NCBI GenBank assembly: GCA_019594305.1
Contig: JAFDTZ010000001.1
Coordinates: forward strand, 1 to 45,617
Length of the DNA: 45,617 nt
Source: Thermoplasmata archaeon
Lineage (GTDB): Archaea; Thermoplasmatota; Thermoplasmata; Halarchaeoplasmatales; Halarchaeoplasmataceae
Direction: 5' to 3'
Shown: piece after piece, positions 23,274 through 31,470 of the stretch
How the letters are laid out: the number at the start of each line of letters is the position of its first letter
How positions within the stretch are numbered: the stretch's first letter is position 1
Translations under genes and position numbers: made by a program
The notes under the pieces: generated by a model
Seen by the model: the letters and a program-made list of their open reading frames with translations, nothing else
Databases searched by the model: none
What the model was told of the DNA's origin: nothing

Positions 23274-24905
23274 TCAATTTGAAAAGATTGCATATCTAAG
23301 TATTTCCTTTACCACTTTAGAATCGTCAAAAACCTCTTTTAAATCGCTTTCGCAGGAAGGTCTGGCACGGAAGATGCGTGCCGCTCTCTTTTCGCCTATC
23401 CCCGGAAGCGCCTTTAATTCCGAAAAACTGGCCTTGTTGATAAAGAAAGGATAGTGTAATCCGGTAACACTACGGTAACCGTGATCGATGATTATCACAT
23501 CGTTGTATTCGCCTAGCCTGAGAGGGTATTCGATACCGACTAAAATAGGATAGGTACCTATCTGTCTGCCGAAAGTTTGTTTTCCCCGGTGTAACTCCAT
23601 ATAAACATCCTTAAGTACGGTTCCCCCTGGGAGCATCTTTTTTAGCATTACTTGATCTATCCTTTCCCTAACAATGGATTTGAATTTTTTGAATTCCTTT
23701 GGATATTTGAGATGGCATTTCATACGATGAGGTAGAACCTGACGTATGTTTATCCTCCTAAGAAATAAGCCTGAATCCAATATTTTTTCCAGGAAAGAAA
23801 GGTTTAGTTCGTAGGTTTCCTTCCTTTCGCCCTTCAAACCTGCGAGAAAGTTTATACCGGGCAGCAATTCGGGCATGCCGCTTTCACCTTTTCCGGCACC
23901 GACTTCGTTTATCATCACAACCGACGTCTCTACATCTTCCGGTGTAGCATTCAGATTGTTAGATTCAATAACACGGGGGTCTGCTGACTCCATCCCTAAT
24001 GCCAGTACATTTCCCGATGTAGTATTTTCAACCAGTATATTCAATATTTTTCGACTCTCCTCTGGATGGGCGGCTATCACGCCGGGATTGGCGTTGTCTA
24101 CATGCAGTATACTGATATCCGGGCATGCATTATTGATACCTCGAAACAATCTTCTTATCTCGTCAGCTCTGGGAACCGGTCTTTCTTTTTTCCCTATACC
24201 GTCTGCCTTGTAACTGACGATACAAGATTGTCCGCCTAGTCTGAAATTCTGGATGCCTAATTTATATAGTGTTGATATCTCTGCGATCACATCTTCCTGT
24301 TCTCTGAACTTTGGTTTTCCATACCCTGGCTCCGAACAGAACGAGCAACCTCCTGTAAAATAACGTACGCAACCTCGGTATGTACTGACCTCCGCAAGAA
24401 GGGGGTCAGGATACAAAGGATGTTTTTTTACCACTTTTGCGCCCAAGCAGAGCCATCTCTCCCTTTCATCTAACTCACCCCATCTATCCCTTGGGTTTCC
24501 TTTCAAGGATTCGTGCAGGTAGGCGGAAAGATCCTTCACCGATATATGATCGTAGGATGTATCGGCCACCGCTCTTGCCAGTGGACCTCCCAGAAAGCTC
24601 TCTGTTTGGTTGCTATTTTTTCCCAACTCTCTACATTCCCGTAGGCTGAGGGGAGTACCACCTAGGTAAGTCCCGGGTACCGTCGTACCTCCATGTACTA
24701 TAATGATATCCGAAGGGGGTAATCCTGATATTCTGTATTCATCAGCTGTAACATAATCATAAGTTAGGCCGGCTTCTTCAAGCACGCCCGCTAGTAGCCT
24801 GGGCTCTGGTGATATATACGGAGGCACACCTAGTAAAGCGGGTTCATCTACGTAGCCATCAAGTATGACAGCGTGGATATTTTTTGATGTATCACGACGA
24901 ATCAT
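23274..24905 (-). CDS. Radical SAM protein with C-terminal helix-hairpin-helix (COG1031 type)
   Basis: 543 aa. The cluster motif is C179-x7-C187-x2-C190 (RGCVRYFTGGCSFC), an unusual spacing that marks this archaeal family. A GGQSC segment and HVDNANPGVIAAHPEES follow in the core. Residues 489-516 form a helix-hairpin-helix (INKASFSELKALPGIGEKRA), which suggests nucleic-acid binding, so RNA or DNA is a likely substrate (inference). The start ATG lies 3 nt after the stop of the RNase P Pop5 gene, whose last codons (GAGGAGTGA) form the ribosome site, so the two are coupled. The reaction is not known to me. Confidence 0.85.
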   Translation of the reverse strand: MIRRDTSKNIHAVILDGYVDEPALLGVPPYISPEPRLLAGVLEEAGLTYDYVTADEYRISGLPPSDIIIVHGGTTVPGTYLGGTPLSLRECRELGKNSNQTESFLGGPLARAVADTSYDHISVKDLSAYLHESLKGNPRDRWGELDERERWLCLGAKVVKKHPLYPDPLLAEVSTYRGCVRYFTGGCSFCSEPGYGKPKFREQEDVIAEISTLYKLGIQNFRLGGQSCIVSYKADGIGKKERPVPRADEIRRLFRGINNACPDISILHVDNANPGVIAAHPEESRKILNILVENTTSGNVLALGMESADPRVIESNNLNATPEDVETSVVMINEVGAGKGESGMPELLPGINFLAGLKGERKETYELNLSFLEKILDSGLFLRRINIRQVLPHRMKCHLKYPKEFKKFKSIVRERIDQVMLKKMLPGGTVLKDVYMELHRGKQTFGRQIGTYPILVGIEYPLRLGEYNDVIIIDHGYRSVTGLHYPFFINKASFSELKALPGIGEKRAARIFRARPSCESDLKEVFDDSKVVKEILRYAIFSN

Positions 24906-24908
24906 GAT

Positions 24909-25208
24909 TCACTCCTCAAATAGTATCTTACTCACTTTTTTAATTGTACCGCCGGTGACAATGGTCCTCACCTTGCCGCCTCCGAGGTCCATAGAATTGA
25001 GTAATTCGATAGTCTTCTCCTTACCCGTATGTTCGCATCTCAATATGCCCTTATTATCGGTAAAGACAGTGAGCCAGGGTTCGATAGTTATATACTCATC
25101 TTTACTGAATGCTCTCCTGAGGGCTCTGATGAACTCCTTTCTATCTATCTTGTGTCCGCCTACAATCTGAAAACCGATATACCTGATTCTCTTGTTCTTA
25201 ACAGCCAT
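24909..25208 (-). CDS. rnp2: Ribonuclease P protein component 2 (Pop5/Rnp2)
   Basis: 99 aa, somewhat shorter than typical Pop5. Family features are RIRYIGFQI near the start, EFIRALRRAF, WLTVFTDNKGILRCEHTGKE with the conserved arginine/cysteine strand, and the closing VRTIVTGGTIKKV. Pop5 pairs with Rpp30 and helps the RNase P RNA cleave tRNA 5' leaders. A TTTTATATAC TATA box lies about 70 nt upstream (25277-25286) and GGCGGT precedes the ATG. It forms an operon with the HhH radical SAM gene. Confidence 0.85.
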   Translation of the reverse strand: MAVKNKRIRYIGFQIVGGHKIDRKEFIRALRRAFSKDEYITIEPWLTVFTDNKGILRCEHTGKEKTIELLNSMDLGGGKVRTIVTGGTIKKVSKILFEE

Positions 25209-25324
25209 GGTTTATTACCGCCGAAGTCGTACGGGATTAGTTGTCCGTATCCATTATGTCGCACCAATAATATTCCCTGTATATAAAATTGTCCGATTAA
25301 TGATTATCCGTCCTACTTGCTGTA

Positions 25325-25780
25325 CTAATAAGGTGGTATATCATCTGTGAAAGGTTCATCTTGGAACCAACTCGGTGTGAAGCGAAGTATGTTTCCCTTC
25401 TCTTCCGTTGGTATCTCGAAGATCACCCAGAAATTGATGGTTGCCCCTGCTATTATCCTATCGGGGGCTCCTTCGGTCCGTGCATTCGCGTACACAGAGC
25501 CTTCCGCCGTTACCAGCTCAAAATACCAAGCATGTAGTGATAGATCTTCCTTTTCATTCATATTCGTTATCTCCACTTGAACCCAGAGAAATTCGTATCC
25601 GTCTTTAGGGGTCATCCAATTTTGAGTCCCGGTCATTCTCGCTTCAGCGTACAAAACCTCCATCTCCGCTTGGGCCTTATCTTCTTCCACACATCCTGTT
25701 AGGGCGGCTACATACAAGATCATAAGTCCGATTATTAGAAAGGTAAATAGTTTATCACTGAAGCCCGCTCCTTTTATCAT
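25325..25780 (-). CDS. Putative lipoprotein with DUF4352-like domain
   Basis: 151 aa. A hydrophobic N-terminal segment ends in a lipobox-like LTGC (Cys near residue 30), so the protein is probably lipid-anchored outside the membrane. The rest resembles DUF4352/immunoglobulin-like surface domains: FLWVQVEITNMNEKEDLSL, then YFELVTAEGSVYAN, then FWVIFEIPTEEKGNILRF. The ATG probably opens a leaderless mRNA (TATA-like TATTTTTAG near 25805). No partner gene suggests a role. Confidence 0.75.
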   Translation of the reverse strand: MIKGAGFSDKLFTFLIIGLMILYVAALTGCVEEDKAQAEMEVLYAEARMTGTQNWMTPKDGYEFLWVQVEITNMNEKEDLSLHAWYFELVTAEGSVYANARTEGAPDRIIAGATINFWVIFEIPTEEKGNILRFTPSWFQDEPFTDDIPPY

Positions 25781-25833
25781 ATTGAATAAATAGGACTTTA
25801 ACTAAAAATACTTTATGCTAACGATTGTTTGAT

Positions 25834-25862
25834 CGGTCGTAAAAGTGCCCGATCCGGGATTC
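25834..25862. repeat. 29-bp direct repeat, distal copy (fragment of tRNA-Arg 3' end)
   Basis: Identical to 25972-26000. It contains the last 17 nt of the tRNA-Arg gene plus 12 nt of its 3' flank, 138 bp away from the original. This is the arrangement left by site-specific integration into a tRNA 3' end (att duplication). No integrase or cargo lies between the copies. Confidence 0.75.
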
Positions 25863-25971
25863 TGGTCACAAACACTCGTTTCACTCGTGATTCTAACCGC
25901 TCGTGCATTTAAGTGTAAATGCACTCACGAACCTCCGGTTCTCATCCCGTTCCGGTCACTTTTTCTCCCTC
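25863..25971 (-). repeat. Structured segment between the tRNA-Arg repeats (Arg copy of the tRNA-downstream element)
   Basis: Read on the minus strand: GAAAAAGTGA (25965-25956), 18 nt after the tRNA end; a perfect 9-bp hairpin GTGCATTTA-CACT-TAAATGCAC (25933-25912); then ACGAGTGAAACGAGTGTTTGT (about 25892-25871). The first and last motifs are shared with the 3' flank of tRNA-Leu, though the AATC-TCT-GATT hairpin is not. No reading frame of note. Confidence 0.5.
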
Positions 25972-26000
25972 CGGTCGTAAAAGTGCCCGATCCGGGATTC
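25972..26000. repeat. 29-bp direct repeat, proximal copy (tRNA-Arg 3' end plus flank)
   Basis: Perfect match to 25834-25862. It spans the 3' strand of the T arm and acceptor of tRNA-Arg and 12 nt beyond. This is the intact attachment-type copy that keeps the tRNA functional. Confidence 0.75.
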
Positions 26001-26057
26001 GAACCCGGGTAAGAGGCTCCGCAGGCCCCTATGATATCCAGACTACACTAATCGGGC
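25984..26057 (-). tRNA. tRNA-Arg (GCG)
   Basis: 74 nt, class I, no intron. The acceptor GCCCGAT/ATCGGGC has discriminator A. The anticodon stem is GGGGC/GCCTC with loop CTGCGGA, giving anticodon GCG. The T arm is CCGGG-TTCGAAT-CCCGG. Its 3' end is duplicated downstream (25834-25862). Confidence 0.94.
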
Positions 26058-26096
26058 TGTTAGATAAAATAGGGGATGATATGCTTCTAGTTTAAT

Positions 26097-27197
26097 TTAT
26101 CGCTTTTTTTCGGCCATGGGCCACCTCTCCACCTCGAGAGCGTCTGCAGTAGGATATACCTCTATTCCGTAACATTCCTCATCTAATTTCGGTGCGATAT
26201 CTTCCAGTATCGGCAAATATATCTCTATCCTGTCTTTACTGACATCGTGCCATAACTTTTCGGCTGGTACGTCGTAATCCTTCACCAGTAACTTTATCAT
26301 CTCTTCGGGGCGTTGACAACTTATTATCCCCTTTACAAGCGTTCCGTCGTCGGTTATTATCTCCCACTCTCGGACCACACGCTGGGCCCTCCTCATTATT
26401 CTTTTCCTTAACTGTATACCATCCTTGAATGATGCCGAGCAATAATGTACGGACGTTCCATGGTCGATAGTCATCAGATACGTGGCAAACTCCTGACTAC
26501 CACGAGCTGCACTAGAGATGTCGCTCTTTTCATTGAAACCCCTACTCAACAATTCTTCCCAGTTGGTTGAAGAGAACTCCAGTTCGTTCAAATTTACAAA
26601 ATCCACAAGGGGTCCTAAAATCTTCAGTAGATGAAGTGTTTCTTCACGTAAAAAAGGTATCGAAGGTATCTCGATACCTACATCTATAGGATATTTCCTC
26701 AATTCGTGCACGATATGCGGATATTCAGTTTCCTCGATATTATTCCATGTCTCCACCGGCGGATGAAACCTGATCTCGTCGAGACCCATCTGGCACGCCC
26801 TCCGTATCTTGTCGATATCGGTTACCTGCGTATACAGATGTATGTGATGGTCATCACCGAAGGCCTCCTTCAGAGCACCTATGTATGCAAAAGTATTGTC
26901 TGTTACCAGCGGGTCGCCACCGGTTATACCGGTTCCCAGGGCACCTATGTCTTTCGCCTCTTGAATTACATCTTCTTCACCGGTGGTAAGAAGTTCATTT
27001 GCATATACGATATTCTTATCTTTCTTTTCTTTCGATAAAGGACAGTACCAGCATGTACCTTCACATCGGCCGGTTACAAGGAGGACCATCTTCGCGCCTA
27101 GCGTGCAGTAACTGCAGCCCTTTGGTAAATTACCGGTAAAGGCCGAATCGTTCTCAAGTTTGTTCACTTTCACAGGAAGAATAGATTGAGAAGACAA
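26097..27197 (-). CDS. Radical SAM protein (COG2108-like)
   Basis: 366 aa from a TTG start. The cluster motif is CX3CX2C (C45, C49, C52; GRCEGTCWYC), preceded by an extra CSYC pair (C28/C31) that may bind a metal. GITGGDPL is the SAM-contacting stretch. HIHLYTQVTDIDKIRR and IEIPSIPFLREE follow. The C-terminal 100 residues hold no recognised domain. The reaction is unknown. The start is inferred: a palindromic TATA lies 25 nt away, shared with the divergent TIM-barrel gene, and codons farther upstream would overlap that gene. GTG 27173 is the alternative. Confidence 0.8.
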   Translation of the reverse strand: MSSQSILPVKVNKLENDSAFTGNLPKGCSYCTLGAKMVLLVTGRCEGTCWYCPLSKEKKDKNIVYANELLTTGEEDVIQEAKDIGALGTGITGGDPLVTDNTFAYIGALKEAFGDDHHIHLYTQVTDIDKIRRACQMGLDEIRFHPPVETWNNIEETEYPHIVHELRKYPIDVGIEIPSIPFLREETLHLLKILGPLVDFVNLNELEFSSTNWEELLSRGFNEKSDISSAARGSQEFATYLMTIDHGTSVHYCSASFKDGIQLRKRIMRRAQRVVREWEIITDDGTLVKGIISCQRPEEMIKLLVKDYDVPAEKLWHDVSKDRIEIYLPILEDIAPKLDEECYGIEVYPTADALEVERWPMAEKKR

Positions 27198-27218
27198 TAT
27201 AACCTTTACCCTGGGAAA

Positions 27219-27226
27219 ATATATTA
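27219..27226. promoter_or_regulatory. Palindromic TATA box AATATATT serving two divergent leaderless genes
   Basis: Centre at 27222.5. The plus-strand ATG at 27247 is 24.5 nt away and the minus-strand TTG at 27197 is 25.5 nt away. Both fit the spacing from TATA to transcription start, so one symmetric TATA could drive both mRNAs from their start codons. Confidence 0.55.
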
Positions 27227-27246
27227 CACACTGAACGGATAGCCCG

Positions 27247-28056
27247 ATGATGATATACTTAGGACCGGGGGGTACACCCCATGGAGTAAAGGGTACGGAG
27301 GCGAGCATGGCCTACTTAGCCGAAGAGAGGCTTAATGCCATGGAAGTTCAATTTGTCAGGGGTGCCAGGATGAAGGATTCAACGGCAAAAAGTATAGGCG
27401 ATGAGGCCTCTAAACACGGCATACATCTGAGTATCCACGCGCCTTACTATATCAACCTTAACTCCGAGAAGGACGACATAATAGAAAAAAGTAAAGAGCG
27501 AATAATGAAGAGCGCACGTCTGGGCGATATAATGGGAGCTAAGGTTATCACGGTACATGCCGGTTACTACGGTGAACTCGGCAGTGAAGAAACCACCGAT
27601 ATAATCGGTGAGAATGTTGTCGAATGTGCTGAGATGATCGTTGAAGAATCTCTTAAGGTAAAGATAGGCCTCGAGCAGATGGGTAGAAAGAAAAGTTGGG
27701 GCACCCTTGACGAGATCGCAGATGTGATGAAGATGACTGAATTCGTCGTTCCCGTGCTGGACTTTGCACATTACCATGCACGATACGATGGAATACTTAA
27801 GACGGAGAAGGACTTTCGTGAACTGCTGAAAAAGTACGAAACCATCCACAACGGCCCGCTGCACTCGCATTTTTCCTCAATCGAATACAACGATACCGGT
27901 GAAAGGGCACATCTCAACGTGAATGACAGAGACCCTGACTTCTCTATGCTGGCACCGTTGCTAAAGGAAAAAGACTATGATATTACAGTCATATGCGAGA
28001 CTCCGGAGCTAGACCGTGACAGTCTAAGGATGAAGAAGATGCTGGAATCGGTTTAA
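27247..28056 (+). CDS. nfo: Endonuclease IV-like AP endonuclease / TIM-barrel protein
   Basis: 269 aa, the normal length of archaeal endonuclease IV homologues. The TIM barrel carries the expected metal-binding residues: His in LSIHAPYY, His in TVHAGYY, Glu in GLEQMG, Asp/His in VLDFAHYHAR, His in PLHSHFS and Glu in VICETPE. Such enzymes cut DNA 5' of abasic sites in base-excision repair. A sugar isomerase-like role in the same fold cannot be excluded, but the site pattern favours Nfo. The mRNA is probably leaderless (TATA 27219-27226). Confidence 0.85.
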   Translation: MMIYLGPGGTPHGVKGTEASMAYLAEERLNAMEVQFVRGARMKDSTAKSIGDEASKHGIHLSIHAPYYINLNSEKDDIIEKSKERIMKSARLGDIMGAKVITVHAGYYGELGSEETTDIIGENVVECAEMIVEESLKVKIGLEQMGRKKSWGTLDEIADVMKMTEFVVPVLDFAHYHARYDGILKTEKDFRELLKKYETIHNGPLHSHFSSIEYNDTGERAHLNVNDRDPDFSMLAPLLKEKDYDITVICETPELDRDSLRMKKMLESV

Positions 28057-28157
28057 ATCCGTTTTTCATGAACAACCATTATGATGGTCAGAGAAAAGAG
28101 CAACGGAAAACTATTTTTTGTAATAGTCTATCTATATTAAACCCGGGGTAAAAGGTA

Positions 28158-29048
28158 ATGATACAACCGCTATATTATGACCAGGTAGTTGAATGGCGTC
28201 AAAAAAGGTTTAAGAATAGATGGAAAAAATTTGCCTGGAAATTGTTATATTCCACCTTATCTATCTTTACCCTAATTCTCGTCATCTATGTTTTCATATA
28301 TCTAACTAGATTCGAAACCGATGCTATCCAAAGGGTATTGGTCTATAACCTCGTTTTCGTAGGGCTTTACATCTTGTTCACATACGACGCCTTAGACGAA
28401 TACAGAGAACTCGGTTTGATCAGTAGTTTTATCTTTCCCATGGGATTTTTTTTATATATGACATTTTTTGCATCGGATCTATCGTTTATATCTTTTTTCA
28501 TATTACCGATAATCCTCGGCGGCGCGTATTTCTCGATATTGGATGTGCTGCGCGGTCGTGTGATACTCAAGAAAACACGGTATCCTCAAGAACAACCCGT
28601 ATTTTACTACGAAGACGGTTCCGTAAGATCGTACAAACGTAAACTGCTCCTTGAGCGGTGGAACATAATATGGTATAAGGTCCTATTCGTACTGAGCTTT
28701 TTCTTACTTTTTTTCGGTGCATTGATCCTGGATGTATTCATGTACATATTCAAGCCCGGCCCCCTGGTTACTTTTGCTGCATTGAACATGATCTCGATTG
28801 GTTTTATCTTGATGACCGCAGACATAGCTTGGACTGAGTTTAAGGAAAAAAGGTACATAAGTTCATTGTTAGCCTTGATCTACTGTGAGTTTATGTTCAT
28901 TCTTACCTCTTTTGGAAAGATAGTGATACCCCATGAAAACGCTATTTTTTTTGTGCTTTTTTTCGTTGTGCTCGTACTTGTTTCCCCGATCGACATGCTC
29001 ATGGTTTACATCCGAAATAAACTCAGAAAGGATCAGTGTAAGACTTGA
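28158..29048 (+). CDS. Hypothetical eight-helix integral membrane protein
   Basis: 296 aa. A short basic N-terminus (EWRQKRFKNRWKKFAWK) precedes about eight hydrophobic segments, near residues 28-50, 58-76, 92-112, 115-133, 170-195, 200-222, 230-252 and 258-285. A hydrophilic loop after the fourth contains YYEDGSVRSYKRK. The C-terminus is basic. AAGGT lies just before the ATG and a TATA-like CTATATTAAA lies at 28129-28140. I do not recognise a family. The gene ends 8 nt from the convergent end of rad50. Confidence 0.8.
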   Translation: MIQPLYYDQVVEWRQKRFKNRWKKFAWKLLYSTLSIFTLILVIYVFIYLTRFETDAIQRVLVYNLVFVGLYILFTYDALDEYRELGLISSFIFPMGFFLYMTFFASDLSFISFFILPIILGGAYFSILDVLRGRVILKKTRYPQEQPVFYYEDGSVRSYKRKLLLERWNIIWYKVLFVLSFFLLFFGALILDVFMYIFKPGPLVTFAALNMISIGFILMTADIAWTEFKEKRYISSLLALIYCEFMFILTSFGKIVIPHENAIFFVLFFVVLVLVSPIDMLMVYIRNKLRKDQCKT

Positions 29049-29055
29049 ATTGATT

Positions 29056-31470
29056 TCAATCTACCCTCGCAACCCGTGACACACCATCCTCTTTTTGTAC
29101 CAAGTACTCCACATCAGCAAGATTGACTATCTCATTCTCGTGAGATACTATAACGATCTGATCCGCCGTTACCTTCTCCATAACATCCTTAAGGCGTCTC
29201 AACTGTTCACGGCTGAAGCCCGTTGTCGGCTCGTCCAGTACCAACAAATTGTTCTTAAGTTCAAGCTCTTTCTTTATCATCGTGTTGAATGCCAGCCTGT
29301 ATGCCAAAGCTACCGAGGTCCTTTCACCGCCGCTTATATCGTCAACAGGAGTGACGTGATTCTGTACGGTGATTATGGGTGCGAAGTTTTCATCTAAGGT
29401 GGCGTTTATTTCCGGATCATCCAATATCTCATCGAACCATGCCCTGAAGTAAGACTCGAAGTCCATGTTCAACTGTGCCATTCGGTGTTCTTCCATGGAA
29501 CGAATACACTCCTTGAGATCCCTGGTTATCCACGTTTGCATCGAATTTAATTCCGATGCCCTAACTTTGCATCCTTCCATCTTCTTCAACTCACGCTCCA
29601 GCGCCTCTATCTCTCTATTCAACCGCTTTATGGTACTCTGATGGTAGTTACGCTTTTCCTTTAACTTGCTGGTTTCTTTTATCAATCCCTCGTGCTCCCT
29701 TTTCAGCTTATTGAATTCCTCCTGTGAAAATTTCTGTTTAAGCTCTATAAGTTGTTTTTCTATCTCAGCCAGCTTATCCACCGTATCTTCAAGCTTGCTC
29801 TCTTTATCTTCTTTCTTCTTCACTAGTTCATTCTTTTTAGCTATCTTTTCTTCCAACTGCAACTTTCTGTCCCTGTACTTACGCAACTTTTTTTTCCTTT
29901 TCTCCAGAGCCTGTAGATCCTCTTTGCTGTGTTCGAACTCACCGATAATATCTTTTAGCTCAGCCATCTTCTTTTCTGTTGACTCGACCCTATCTTGGAT
30001 ATCGGGTAGCGATTTTAACTCCTTTTCCAACCTCTGCTTCTCCTTCTTCCGGTAACCGATATTTCTTTCAAGCTTCTCCATATGCTCCACCTCCACCCCC
30101 AAGGTACGGTGTTCCTCACTCTTTGTCTCCAGACCCTCTTTCAATTCTTCCTCTTTCTCTTCCTCTTCCCCTCTTTTACTCTCGAGTTCCTCCAAAATAT
30201 TATCTATGTGCTCTTCGCTTATGGGCTGTTTACATTTGCTACATTCACCCTGACCCTCCAAACCGGCCATCTCCTTCTTCTCTGTCTCTATTGCTTTAAT
30301 TTCGTTCTGTACGGTCCTGATGTCACCCTTCAAATCGGTAACTTCCCTTCGCAATTTCTCTTGTTGCTTCTTCGTATCTTCCAATCCTTCCGTTTCTTTT
30401 TCAAGCTTCTCGAGTTCCAGTATTATCTTACGTACGGCTTCTTCCTGGCTGTTCAACTTTTCTAGCTTTTCTGTTAAGTTCTTATGCTCTACCTGTAGGG
30501 TCTCCAGCCTTCGCTCCTTATCCGTCCGTTCTTGGATCTCCTCCCTCATCTTATCCACTTTTTCAGTGACTTCAACGTACTCCTCGTAGTGACCCTTTAT
30601 TTCACCGAGTTCTTTTTCTCCCTTAGCGATATCTTCGATCTCCTTATCTATATCATATATATTTTCCTTCAAAGCCTCCGCCAGACTCTTGAAACGCTCA
30701 CCCAGGGACTGTGCTTTGTTCTTCGTGTCTCTCAATTCCTCAAGCTCCTTCTTCCTGACAGTGATGTCCTCCAAGATAGCGTTCTTTTCTTCAAGCTTTT
30801 TTACGGTTTTCTTTTTTTCTTCATTCTCAAATTTTACCTCTTCTTTCTTATCTTCATATTTCTCCCGGTATTCTTCTATCCTCTCAGCTCTGGTTATCAA
30901 CCTTAGTATCTCCTTCTCCAGCCCCTTTTTTATCACCGAGATATTATCGACCGCTCTTTTATACTCTTCCAAATTGAAAATCTTGCGTACGGCTTCGAGC
31001 CGCTCTTCGTCCCTCATGGACAATATCGAGTTCATCTGTTCCTGAGGCGTGAATATGCTCATGTGGAACGTTTCGACCTTACCACGACTTTTCTCCCTCA
31101 ATCTTAAAAGTTCAAGTATCCTTTCCCTCATCTCCTCGGGACTGAGCTCAGTCTTTACATCGTCGGAAACAAGATACGATTTGTCGGGCTTCATACCGTT
31201 ACTAGTCCTCTTTATGCTTCGATAGGCGGTATAATCCGTTCCATCTACTGTAAAATCAAGCTCGACACTAGCACCGGTAGAATCATGCCTGGTTATCTTG
31301 TCGTAAAATCCCTGGTTGATCGCTCCGAAGAGCACGAATTCCAACCCTAAAAGTATGGAAGATTTTCCGGAGCCGATATCTCCCTGAAACAGCAGGACAC
31401 CTTCCTGGAAATCGATGGTTTCCTTCTTGTAGCTACGAATATTCTCCAGCTCCATCCGTCTGAGCATCAT
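29056..31470 (-). CDS. rad50: DNA double-strand break repair ATPase Rad50
   Basis: 804 aa, an SMC-like ATPase of the Mre11-Rad50 complex that bridges and processes DNA ends. Walker A is FQGDIGSGKSS near residue 30. Long coiled coils lead to the zinc hook CSKC (C410/C413) at mid-length and back. The ABC signature DISGGERTSVALA and Walker B NLLVLDEPTTGF sit near the C-terminus. The family is often somewhat longer (850-900). Its ATG overlaps the mre11 stop by 4 nt (ATGA). Last gene of nurA-herA-mre11-rad50. Confidence 0.95.
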   Translation of the reverse strand: MMLRRMELENIRSYKKETIDFQEGVLLFQGDIGSGKSSILLGLEFVLFGAINQGFYDKITRHDSTGASVELDFTVDGTDYTAYRSIKRTSNGMKPDKSYLVSDDVKTELSPEEMRERILELLRLREKSRGKVETFHMSIFTPQEQMNSILSMRDEERLEAVRKIFNLEEYKRAVDNISVIKKGLEKEILRLITRAERIEEYREKYEDKKEEVKFENEEKKKTVKKLEEKNAILEDITVRKKELEELRDTKNKAQSLGERFKSLAEALKENIYDIDKEIEDIAKGEKELGEIKGHYEEYVEVTEKVDKMREEIQERTDKERRLETLQVEHKNLTEKLEKLNSQEEAVRKIILELEKLEKETEGLEDTKKQQEKLRREVTDLKGDIRTVQNEIKAIETEKKEMAGLEGQGECSKCKQPISEEHIDNILEELESKRGEEEEKEEELKEGLETKSEEHRTLGVEVEHMEKLERNIGYRKKEKQRLEKELKSLPDIQDRVESTEKKMAELKDIIGEFEHSKEDLQALEKRKKKLRKYRDRKLQLEEKIAKKNELVKKKEDKESKLEDTVDKLAEIEKQLIELKQKFSQEEFNKLKREHEGLIKETSKLKEKRNYHQSTIKRLNREIEALERELKKMEGCKVRASELNSMQTWITRDLKECIRSMEEHRMAQLNMDFESYFRAWFDEILDDPEINATLDENFAPIITVQNHVTPVDDISGGERTSVALAYRLAFNTMIKKELELKNNLLVLDEPTTGFSREQLRRLKDVMEKVTADQIVIVSHENEIVNLADVEYLVQKEDGVSRVARVD

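Noticed and set aside
25834..25862. A second, degenerate tRNA-Arg gene
   Set aside because: Only the last 17 nt of the tRNA are present plus 12 nt of flank; there is no D arm or anticodon arm.
29666..30906. Several plus-strand open frames rich in Ser, Phe and Leu opposite rad50
   Set aside because: They are the antisense image of the Lys/Glu-rich coiled coil of Rad50 and have no initiation signals.
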